Part shown: positions 6,969 to 13,150 of the stretch, piece after piece
Position numbering within the stretch: position 1 is the stretch's first letter
Layout of the letters: every line of letters begins with the position of its first letter
DNA from: Candidatus Omnitrophota bacterium
Lineage (GTDB): Bacteria; Omnitrophota; Gorgyraeia; JABMQH01
Reading direction: 5' to 3'
Length of the DNA stretch: 16,475 nucleotides
Assembly (NCBI GenBank): GCA_026387595.1
Contig: JAPLLL010000119.1
Location: 1-16,475, forward strand
The notes under the pieces: model-generated
The model's database searches: none
What the model saw: only the letters and a program-made list of their open reading frames with translations
Told to the model about the DNA's origin: nothing
Program-made: the position numbers and the translations under genes

Positions 6969-8148
6969 CTAAACCGCTCTTGCACTTTCTGCTGTGGAAG
7001 GCCTTATGGGAAAGGCTGCGGCATGTGAACCCGACCAGCGGATGGTGAATTTGATGTCGTAACGCTTTCCGTGTTTAAAATCAAGATAGCCGCCCTTGGC
7101 GTTTAATGTGAAAACGAAGTCATTCCAAATAGTCATGTTGTCAAGAGCGTAGAGTATCCTGCAAAACTTCTGGGTTTGCTTGGGCTCCGCAAGAACCACC
7201 TCGGCAAACTCAGATGCGATCTCATCAATAACTGCAGGATATTTTGTAATAACTTCTTTTATTTGGTCAATAACCGGCCCTGCTCCGTAGAATTTATCTG
7301 TTATATTGTCATCGATAATCCTTGCTACACATATAATTTCTTGTAATCTCTTATAACCCGCACACCTTTCAATATCTCCTGGGGGAAGATAGTCTCTTTC
7401 AAACGCTAGTAGAAAACCGGGTGTTGCAAACTTAGGTATTCCTTCTCTTGCTTCTTCTGCATGATGTATGGAGTAGCTATTCATTTGCTTATCTATCTTT
7501 CTGCAGGCCTGATACAATCTTACTAACAGTTCTATTTTGGGCCTATCGTTTTCGGCTGTCCAATTTCTCGCTTGCATAAACAATTGATCAAGGTCATCAA
7601 ACCTAATGGAATCAAGGGGTAATGTATCAAGCCACGCCTTTTCTTCGGGAGTCACACCAGCTTTATTTAATGCCGCTCCAAAACCTATTTTATGCAGCAA
7701 GTTTTGCCGTATTATACCTCCATACGTGCCGCGATTTTTAATTTCCACGCCTACGTCGGGCGTAAGCGTAATTCCATCTTTTCCTAACATCTCAGGCAGG
7801 TAGTGCCACTTAGGTTGGATGGCTGACTTTGCGCGCACATCAGGCGGTAAGCGCGCCCACCAAAGGAACAGTCCGGCGTATAATTTTACCAGGCGGTCAT
7901 GTATCTGCTGGGTTTCTTCTTTTCCCTCTAATGGTTTTTCCAATTCAGCATTTAGTATTATCCAGTATCGAGATTTTGTTAATTTTTTTCTCCTTCGCCG
8001 CCATGGGACGCAGGGAACCATATCCATCCAAATCTACTTCAAGCGCGTATCCCGTACTATTAAGCAAAAAAGCCCACAGCACGATAATCGCTGCTGACTT
8101 TTTACTGGTTAGATTGGAGCGAAACAAATATTTTTTCATTTTTTGCAT
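6969..8148 (-). CDS. Exported protein of unknown function, split by a one-base frameshift in an A7 run
   Basis: I recognise no family. The N-terminal part (start ATG 8148, AGGA seven bases upstream; a second ATG three codons later) is a signal peptide: basic MKKYLFRSNLTSKKS, hydrophobic AAIIVLWAFLL, then a likely cleavage near TGYALE. It reads on to MAAKEKK at about 7984 and then hits a stop in this frame. Removing one A from the A7 run (7983-7989) continues as LTKSRYWIILNAELEKPLEG and runs unbroken to 6969, giving about 390 residues. The mature part is rich in Trp, Tyr and charged residues and mixed alpha/beta in appearance; no membrane span follows the signal. The shift may be sequencing error, decay or slippage. 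The gene has its own promoter and operator-like palindrome upstream and is convergent with the ORF6N gene. Confidence 0.7.
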
Positions 8149-8165
8149 AGATGATCCTAATATTT

Positions 8166-8181
8166 TAGATACATGTATCTA
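8166..8181. promoter_or_regulatory. 16-bp palindrome TAGATACATGTATCTA, possible operator
   Basis: A perfect palindrome lies between the minus-strand -10 element (8188-8193) and the ribosome binding site of the exported-protein gene, so it overlaps the expected transcription start. This is a typical repressor position; the regulator is unknown. Confidence 0.4.
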
Positions 8182-8187
8182 TGAGAT

Positions 8188-8215
8188 AGTATATCATATA
8201 ATTTGACGCTTACAA
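8188..8215 (-). promoter_or_regulatory. Promoter of the exported-protein gene
   Basis: On the minus strand TTGTAA (8210-8215), a 16-base spacer and TATACT (8188-8193) form a reasonable sigma70-type promoter about 40 bases before the ATG at 8148. The surrounding DNA is AT-rich. Confidence 0.5.
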
Positions 8216-8308
8216 ATAAATTATGTACCTTTTTTAAATACTAACATATTTCTTTTGTTACCCATATGCGGTAACTGTTTTATGTGATAGCGAGCCAGAT
8301 TGCTACGT

Positions 8309-8345
8309 CTGCCGTTGCTTTTCTCGCGTGATAAGCAACGGGCAG
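8309..8345. repeat. Hairpin at the left edge of the GC-rich palindromic element
   Basis: CTGCCGTTGCTT (8309-8320) pairs with AAGCAACGGGCAG (8333-8345) with one bulged base. The right arm can pair instead with CCCGTTGC at 8532-8539, the far end of the large palindrome, so two structures exclude each other. Confidence 0.45.
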
Positions 8346-8539
8346 GGTTTTCGGGGTTCCCCCGAGGGGCTTGTGCCGGAGCGGGACGTTAAAAACCGCG
8401 AGCGGGCATGGTTCCCTCGCCCCGCCCTTGGCGGGGCGAGGGAGAGCGAGCGGTTTTTACCGAGCGAAGCCCGGCCTCGCCGGGGCCGGGCAAGCGTTCC
8501 CGCGAGGCACAGCCCCGAGAGGGGAGTGTGACCCGTTGC
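8335..8539. repeat. GC-rich 205-bp imperfect palindrome (MITE-like or structured RNA)
   Basis: The 433-base gap between the exported-protein gene and the GAF-ANTAR gene holds this element, sharply GC-rich within AT-rich DNA. Nested complementary arms run from the ends inward: GCAACGGG (8335-8342) with CCCGTTGC (8532-8539); GGGGCTTGTGCC (8366-8377) with GGCACAGCCCC (8506-8516); GCGGGACG with CGTTCCCGC; AAAAACCGC (8391-8399) with GCGGTTTTT (8450-8458); and a perfect 13-bp stem 8414-8426/8430-8442 with a three-base loop. Side hairpins are TCGGGG/CCCCGA (8351-8365) and GCCCGGCC/GGCCGGGC (about 8469-8491). Both strands show meaningless open frames of similar content, as expected of a palindrome. 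No transposase or known RNA family was recognised. Confidence 0.6.
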
Positions 8540-8581
8540 GGACACGAGTTGCTTGACAAACAGGGGGGCGTCTACTAAGAT

Positions 8582-9306
8582 ATGACCGATGGCAAAGACC
8601 AGGAAGAGAGAGCGGCTCGGACGCCGACAAGATTGAGGTCCTCAGTACAATAAGCAAGGCCATCACAAGCGACCTGTACCTCGACGACATATTAAAACTT
8701 ATCGTCACTGTAACCGCCAAGGTCATGGACTCCAAGATATTTTCCCTTTTGTTGATGGACGAGGATAAAAATGAGCTCGTGATACGCGCCACGCAGTCCG
8801 TAAGCGAGGCGTACAACAAAAAACCGAACCTGAAAATAGGGGAGGGGATCGCAGGCGTTGCATTTAAGGAAAACAGGCCCATAGTCGTACCGGATGTAAA
8901 AAAGGACCCGAGGTATGTACATAAGGATATAGCCAGAAAAGAAAAACTCTGTTCGCTCCTAAGCGTTCCCCTTAACATAAAGAAAAAACCCATCGGTGTG
9001 ATAAACTGCTACACCTCAAAACCGCACAAATTCACCGACGCTGAGATAAAGGTGCTCCAGGTCGTGGCGAACCAGGCAGCGGTCGCGATAAGGAACGCCG
9101 AATTGATCACGAAAACAAAGATCATCCAGGAAGAGCTTGAGTCCAGAAAGCTTATCGAGAGGGCAAAGGACATACTGATGAAGGAAACAGGCCTTTCCGG
9201 CGAGGACGCCTACAGGAAGATCCAGAAACAGAGCATGAATACCCGCAGGACAATGCGCGAGATCGCCGAGATGATCATCCTTGCCAAAGAGCTGAAAAAC
9301 ATATGA
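8582..9306 (+). CDS. GAF-ANTAR domain response/antitermination regulator
   Basis: From 8725 the frame encodes 193 residues: a GAF small-molecule-sensing domain (LKIGEGIAGVAFKENRPIVV, SVPLNIKKKPIGVINCY, residues about 1-125 from that ATG), a linking coiled-coil-like helix, and a C-terminal ANTAR RNA-binding domain (LIERAKDILMKETGLSGEDAYRKIQ, then MNTRRTMREIAEMII). ANTAR proteins bind hairpins in nascent RNA and prevent terminator formation. In the same frame, codons upstream of 8725 (IEVLSTISKAITSDLYLDDI) belong to the first GAF helix but lack an ATG. ATG 8582 (MTDGKDQEE) is out of frame by two bases; removing one AG from the AGAGAG run near 8603-8612 would join both parts. I take 8582 as the intended start. 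The nfnA leader just downstream contains a matching ANTAR-type hairpin, so the operon ahead is its probable target. Confidence 0.85.
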
Positions 9307-9314
9307 AGCCTTCT

Positions 9315-9332
9315 GGGAATGTATAAATTCCC
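9315..9332. other. Hairpin after the GAF-ANTAR gene
   Basis: GGGAAT (9315-9320) and ATTCCC (9327-9332) form a six-base-pair stem with a six-base loop GTATAA. No T-tract follows, so it is not a good terminator. The loop is the right size for ANTAR but lacks A at position 1 and G at position 4. Confidence 0.35.
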
Positions 9333-9361
9333 TTGACATAAAAAAACGCTTTTGTTATAGT
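9333..9361 (+). promoter_or_regulatory. Strong sigma70-type promoter of nfnA-nfnB-gdhA
   Basis: A perfect TTGACA (9333-9338), 17-base spacer and TATAGT (9356-9361) predict a transcript start near 9368, giving a leader of about 50 bases before the nfnA ATG. Confidence 0.8.
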
Positions 9362-9369
9362 GTTTGCGG

Positions 9370-9407
9370 GTAAGACAAGGAAGTCTTTACAAGTCCTTGT
9401 CTTTTTT
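9370..9407 (+). promoter_or_regulatory. Leader attenuator: ANTAR-type hairpin overlapping an intrinsic terminator
   Basis: Two mutually exclusive structures share bases. The antiterminator hairpin is AAGAC (9372-9376), loop AAGGAA (9377-9382), GTCTT (9383-9387), extended by two more pairs across a bulge; its hexaloop has A at position 1 and G at 4, the known ANTAR recognition pattern. The terminator is AAGACAAGGA (9372-9381) with TCCTTGTCTT (9394-9403), then a T-run (9402-9407). It lies between the promoter and the nfnA start. Only one hexaloop is seen in the predicted transcript, while known ANTAR sites usually have two. Confidence 0.6.
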
Positions 9408-9416
9408 GTCTATAAT

Positions 9417-10259
9417 ATGAAGATAACCAGAAAAGATATACTAACCAAAGAAGCCGGCCCCAGGATAACCAGGATAGAGATCCTTTCGCCCGATATAGCC
9501 AGGAAAGCAAGGCCCGGCCAGTTCATCGCCCTCATGGTAAACGAAAAGGGCGAGCGCATACCGCTCACCATAGTAGACGCCACCCAGACAACCATTACCT
9601 TGATATTCCAGGAAGCAGGCCTGTCAACGCGTTTATTGGGAAAATTAAACGTTGGTGATTCGCTTTATTCGCTGGTGGGCCCGCTTGGCCACGCCACAGA
9701 GATAAAAAATTACGGGAGTGTTATACTTGTGGGCGGAGGCGTAGGAATTGCCGAGATATACCCCGTCGCAAAAGCGCTGAAAAAAGCGGGCAATCACGTA
9801 ACGACAATACTCGGCGCCAGGACAAAAGAACTTTTAATCCTTGAAAAAAAACTTGCCTCTGTCTCCGACGAACTGCATATCACTACCGACGACGGCTCAT
9901 ACGGCAAAAAAGGTTTTGTCACCGACGTTCTGAAAGAGTTATTAACCCATACCCCTAAGACCCTAGGAACCTACGGCCCTACGGCCCTGGTTTATGCCGT
10001 CGGCCCTATACCTATGATGAAAAGGGTGGCAATGGTAACAAAGGATTCCAACGTAAAGACCATTGTATCCCTTAACGCCATAATGATAGACGCGACCGGC
10101 ATGTGCGGCTGCTGCAGGGTATCTGTCGACGGAAAAGTAAAGTTCAGCTGTATTGACGGCCCTGAGTTTGACGGCCACCTGGTGGACTGGACAGAGCTGG
10201 AAAAAAGGACTAAGGTTTACACCCAGCAGGAAAAACATATTTGTAATTTAAGTAAATAA
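9417..10259 (+). CDS. nfnA: NADH-dependent ferredoxin:NADP oxidoreductase small subunit NfnA (SudB-like)
   Basis: The start is ATG 9417; a longer reading from GTG 9360 would run through the terminator hairpin and is rejected. The 280-residue product has an FAD-binding beta-barrel (RPGQFIALM, RIPLTIVDA), an NAD-binding motif SVILVGGGVGIAEIYPVAKA (101-120) and a C-terminal [2Fe-2S] site. Ligand spacing Asp225, Cys230, Cys233, Cys245 equals the Asp/three-Cys pattern of the bifurcating Nfn small subunit, which favours Nfn over PyrK. The partner gene follows without a gap, also as in Nfn. The complex oxidises NADPH to reduce ferredoxin and NAD, or runs in reverse to make NADPH in the cytoplasm. 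No Shine-Dalgarno sequence is visible; TATAAT directly precedes the ATG. Confidence 0.88.
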   Translation: MKITRKDILTKEAGPRITRIEILSPDIARKARPGQFIALMVNEKGERIPLTIVDATQTTITLIFQEAGLSTRLLGKLNVGDSLYSLVGPLGHATEIKNYGSVILVGGGVGIAEIYPVAKALKKAGNHVTTILGARTKELLILEKKLASVSDELHITTDDGSYGKKGFVTDVLKELLTHTPKTLGTYGPTALVYAVGPIPMMKRVAMVTKDSNVKTIVSLNAIMIDATGMCGCCRVSVDGKVKFSCIDGPEFDGHLVDWTELEKRTKVYTQQEKHICNLSK

Positions 10260-11699
10260 ATGGCAAAAGAACCCGTAAAAGTTAAAGAATTAGCTGCAGG
10301 CATAAGGGCCAAGGATTTTAGCGAGGTCGTACTCGGATATTCCGAACCGGAGGCGCTTCAGGAGGCCGGCCGCTGCACGCAGTGCAAAAATCCCGCCTGT
10401 ATATCCGGCTGCCCTGTCGGCATAGATATAAAAAAATTCATAAAACAGGTAACGGAAAAGGACTATAAGGCCGCATATTTTACGATCCGCGAAAAGAACG
10501 ATTTCCCGTCAATATGCGGACGCGTGTGCCCGGCCGAATACCAGTGCAGAAAGGCCTGCATATTCACAAAAAAGAACGAGCTGTTCGCGTCCGAAAAAGC
10601 GATAAACATACATTTTCTTGAAAGATTTGTCGGCGATCACGGCATGAACAATTCTCTTGAGACGCCTGTAAAAAAAGACGGATCGCTTTCCAAGATCAAA
10701 GTGGCGGTCGTGGGTTCAGGCCCGGCAGGCCTGTGCTGCGCAGGAGAGCTGGCAAGGCAAGGCGTAAAAGTGGTTATCTTTGAGGGCCTTCATAAATCCG
10801 GCGGCGTATTAAGATACGGCATACCGCCGTTCAGGCTCCCAAGGAACATCCTGGACTTCGAGATAGATTATCTTAAAAAGCTGGGTGTTGAGATCGTGCC
10901 AAATTTTATTATAGGAAAGACAAAAACGCTGGATGAGCTGTTTAGCGAAGGCTACGCAGCTATTTTTCTGGGCCTTGGCGCAGGCGTTCCGGGATTCATG
11001 GGCATAAAAGGCGAGAACCTGTGCAATGTCTATTCCGCAAATGAATTTTTGACAAGGGTAAATCTTATGTCCGCTTATAAATTCCCGGAGTTCCACACGC
11101 CGGTGAACATAGGCAAGGGCATGATAGTTATCGGCGGAGGAAATACCGCCATGGATGCTGCCAGGGCAGCATTAAGGCTGCAAAACATGAACAAACTGCC
11201 TGCAAACACCTCTATTGTTTACAGGCGCACGGAGATAGAGATGCCGGCAAGGCGGCTTGAGATAGCGCACGCAAAAGAAGAAGGCGTCAAATTTCAATTC
11301 CTGATACAGCCGGTCGAGTTTATCGGCGATGAAAACGGTTTTGTTAAAAAGATGAAGTGCCTGAAGTGCGAACTGGGCGAGCCCGATTCATCGGGCAGAA
11401 GACGGCCGGTTCCGATAAAAGGCAGTGAATTTGAAATGGACTGCGATGTAGCAGTGATCGCGGTCGGACTTGAAGCAAACCAGGTGTTAACAAGCGTTAC
11501 GCCCCAATTAAAGACCGACAAATACAAAGACGTAATTGTCGATCCGGAGACGATGGAGACCTCCATAAAAGGCGTTTTTGCGGGCGGCGATATAGTGGGC
11601 GGCGAAGGTACCGTGATCGAGGCAATGGGAATGGCAAAGAAGGCCTCAAGGGCTATAATAGAATATATTAAAAGGAGGGGAAATGTCCAAAAGAATTGA
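10260..11699 (+). CDS. nfnB: NfnB large subunit (annotated often as NADPH-dependent glutamate synthase, GltA/GltD-like)
   Basis: The 479-residue flavoprotein begins directly after the nfnA stop. Two [4Fe-4S] sites lie at the N-terminus: Cys39, 42, 47, 51 (CTQCKNPACISGC) and Cys86, 90, 96, 100 (CGRVCPAEYQCRKAC). An FAD motif VAVVGSGPAGLCC starts at 148, RYGIPPFRLP follows at 185, the NADP-binding motif VIGGGNTAMDAARAAL starts at 290, and the C-terminal GVFAGGDIVGGEGTVIEAM segment binds FAD. This is the GltD-fold subunit. No large GOGAT subunit is nearby, whereas NfnA is adjacent, so the electron-bifurcating transhydrogenase is much more probable than glutamate synthase. Its 3' end overlaps gdhA by 17 bases, indicating translational coupling. 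Confidence 0.9.
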   Translation: MAKEPVKVKELAAGIRAKDFSEVVLGYSEPEALQEAGRCTQCKNPACISGCPVGIDIKKFIKQVTEKDYKAAYFTIREKNDFPSICGRVCPAEYQCRKACIFTKKNELFASEKAINIHFLERFVGDHGMNNSLETPVKKDGSLSKIKVAVVGSGPAGLCCAGELARQGVKVVIFEGLHKSGGVLRYGIPPFRLPRNILDFEIDYLKKLGVEIVPNFIIGKTKTLDELFSEGYAAIFLGLGAGVPGFMGIKGENLCNVYSANEFLTRVNLMSAYKFPEFHTPVNIGKGMIVIGGGNTAMDAARAALRLQNMNKLPANTSIVYRRTEIEMPARRLEIAHAKEEGVKFQFLIQPVEFIGDENGFVKKMKCLKCELGEPDSSGRRRPVPIKGSEFEMDCDVAVIAVGLEANQVLTSVTPQLKTDKYKDVIVDPETMETSIKGVFAGGDIVGGEGTVIEAMGMAKKASRAIIEYIKRRGNVQKN

Positions 11700-13020
11700 T
11701 GACTTCATGGCCAGGGTGATCGAGAAGAACCCGGGCGAGGTGGAATTCCACCAGGCAGTGCGGGAGGTGGTGGAATCAGTAGCGCCGTTTATCGAGGAGA
11801 ACCCGAAATACCAGCAGCACAAGGTCCTTGAAAGAATGGTTGAGCCGGAAAGAACCATAATATTCCGTGTTCCGTGGCTGGATGATAAGGGCCAGATCCA
11901 GATAAACAGGGGTTTCCGCATCGAGATGAGCAGCGCGATCGGACCTTACAAGGGCGGGCTTCGTTTTCATCCCAGTGTAAACCTGGGAATTTTAAAATTC
12001 CTCGCGTTTGAACAGGTATTTAAGAACAGCTTAACAACACTTCCGATGGGCGGAGGAAAAGGCGGTTCTGATTTTGACCCGAAAGGAAAATCTGACAACG
12101 AGGTGATGAGGTTCTGCCAGAGTTTCATGACCGAATTAGCAAAGTACATAGGCCCGGACACCGACGTGCCTGCCGGGGATATCGGCGTTGGCGGACGCGA
12201 GATCGGCTACCTGTTCGGCCAGTATAAAAGACTGCGCAATGAGTTCACCGGCGTTTTGACCGGAAAAGGCCTTAGCTGGGGCGGAAGCCTTATCAGGCCC
12301 GAGGCCACAGGATACGGCTGCGTTTATTTCACGGAAGAGATGTTAAAGACGCGCGGGGAGTCATTTAAAGGAAAGATATGCGCGGTCTCCGGTTCGGGCA
12401 ACGTTGCGCAGTACACCGTAGAGAAACTGATCCAGCTCGGCGCAAAGGTTGTTACGCTGTCCGACTCGAACGGTTTCATCTATGTAAAGAACGGCATCGG
12501 CAAAAAAGAACTGGATTTCGTGCTTGAGCTTAAGAATGTAAAGCGCGGCCGCATTAAAGACTGCACGAAAGAATTCAAGTGCGAATACTCCGAAGGAAAA
12601 CGGCCGTGGGGCGTAAAATGCGACGTTGCATTCCCGAGCGCGGTACAGAACGAGATAAGCGGCGAGGACGCAAAAACGCTTGTAAAGAACGGCTGCATCG
12701 CGGTCGGCGAAGGCGCAAACATGCCCACGACGCCGGAAGGCATTGAGGTGTTCCAGAAGGCAAAGATCCTCTACGCCCCGGGCAAGGCTTCAAACGCGGG
12801 CGGCGTTGCTACATCCGGCCTGGAAATGTCGCAGAACAGCATGCGCCTGTCATGGACACGCGAAGAAGTCGATAAGAGGCTGCATAACATCATGATCGCG
12901 ATCCACGAGCAGTGCGTAAAATACGGCAAAGAGGGCAAGTACGTCAATTATGTCAACGGCGCCAATATCGGCGGATTCGTCAAGGTCGCCGACGCCATGA
13001 TAGACCAGGGATTGGTGTAG
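11683..13020 (+). CDS. gdhA: NADP-type glutamate dehydrogenase
   Basis: The 445-residue length is typical of the hexameric NADP-specific enzyme, which makes glutamate from 2-oxoglutarate, ammonium and NADPH. AAAGGAGGGG six bases before the ATG is a strong ribosome binding site lying inside nfnB. Active-site features include PMGGGKGGSDFDPKGKSDNE with the catalytic Lys at 126, PAGDIGVGGREIGYL with the catalytic Asp at 166, and the Rossmann motif AVSGSGNVAQYT at 234-245. Coexpression with nfnAB links ammonium assimilation to NADPH production from ferredoxin and NADH. The upstream ANTAR regulator, a class often tied to nitrogen metabolism, fits the same role. A terminator-like hairpin follows at 13089. 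Confidence 0.96.
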   Translation: MSKRIDDFMARVIEKNPGEVEFHQAVREVVESVAPFIEENPKYQQHKVLERMVEPERTIIFRVPWLDDKGQIQINRGFRIEMSSAIGPYKGGLRFHPSVNLGILKFLAFEQVFKNSLTTLPMGGGKGGSDFDPKGKSDNEVMRFCQSFMTELAKYIGPDTDVPAGDIGVGGREIGYLFGQYKRLRNEFTGVLTGKGLSWGGSLIRPEATGYGCVYFTEEMLKTRGESFKGKICAVSGSGNVAQYTVEKLIQLGAKVVTLSDSNGFIYVKNGIGKKELDFVLELKNVKRGRIKDCTKEFKCEYSEGKRPWGVKCDVAFPSAVQNEISGEDAKTLVKNGCIAVGEGANMPTTPEGIEVFQKAKILYAPGKASNAGGVATSGLEMSQNSMRLSWTREEVDKRLHNIMIAIHEQCVKYGKEGKYVNYVNGANIGGFVKVADAMIDQGLV

Positions 13021-13032
13021 GATTTTTCAGGC

Positions 13033-13061
13033 TTGATATTTTGCGTTTAGTATGTTAGGAT
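13033..13061 (+). promoter_or_regulatory. Possible promoter of the PEP-synthase-like gene
   Basis: TTGATA (13033-13038), a 17-base spacer and TAGGAT (13056-13061) predict a start near 13068. It lies upstream of the terminator hairpin, so initiated transcripts would have to pass it. Confidence 0.45.
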
Positions 13062-13069
13062 TTACATGA

Positions 13070-13085
13070 AGCACAATGCTGTGCT
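13070..13085 (+). other. Small hairpin in the leader of the PEP-synthase-like gene
   Basis: AGCAC (13070-13074) and GTGCT (13081-13085) flank a six-base loop AATGCT with A at 1 and G at 4, as ANTAR proteins prefer. However the first and last loop bases can pair, leaving a four-base loop ATGC. It starts at the predicted transcript start. Confidence 0.35.
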
Positions 13086-13088
13086 CTA

Positions 13089-13134
13089 AGAAGAAAAAGG
13101 GCGTTCTTTTGTGTCAGAACGCCCTTTTTCTTCT
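13089..13134 (+). terminator. Strong intrinsic terminator (19-bp perfect stem), possibly an attenuator
   Basis: AGAAGAAAAAGGGCGTTCT (13089-13107) and AGAACGCCCTTTTTCTTCT (13116-13134) pair perfectly around an eight-base loop. The T-rich part is within the right arm. It ends gdhA transcription, and because a possible promoter precedes it, it may also gate the next gene, whose ATG is 17 bases further on. Confidence 0.8.
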
Positions 13135-13150
13135 ACGGGAGGTTTAAATT

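Noticed and set aside
8262..8276. GTTACC...GGTAAC inverted repeat
   Set aside because: Short arms with an off-centre inner palindrome, not clearly placed relative to any promoter; could be chance.
8303..8556. Arg/Gly/Pro-rich frames on both strands in the GC-rich element
   Set aside because: Both strands give similar low-complexity translations because the DNA is a palindrome; GC-rich composition suppresses stop codons.
8457..8993. Minus-strand 178-codon frame opposite the GAF-ANTAR gene
   Set aside because: It is antisense to an unmistakable GAF domain and extends into the GC-rich palindrome; the translation shows no recognisable domain.
9360..9416. Extended nfnA start at GTG 9360
   Set aside because: It would begin inside the -10 promoter element and translate the terminator hairpin; ATG 9417 matches the normal start of the family.
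9417..10259. Dihydroorotate dehydrogenase electron-transfer subunit (pyrK)
   Set aside because: The fold is shared, but there is no pyrD neighbour and the cluster ligand pattern fits NfnA, which has a conserved Asp ligand.
10260..11699. Glutamate synthase small subunit (gltD) as the name for nfnB
   Set aside because: No GOGAT large subunit is present, and the adjacent NfnA with the matching Asp/Cys3 cluster pattern points to the Nfn complex.
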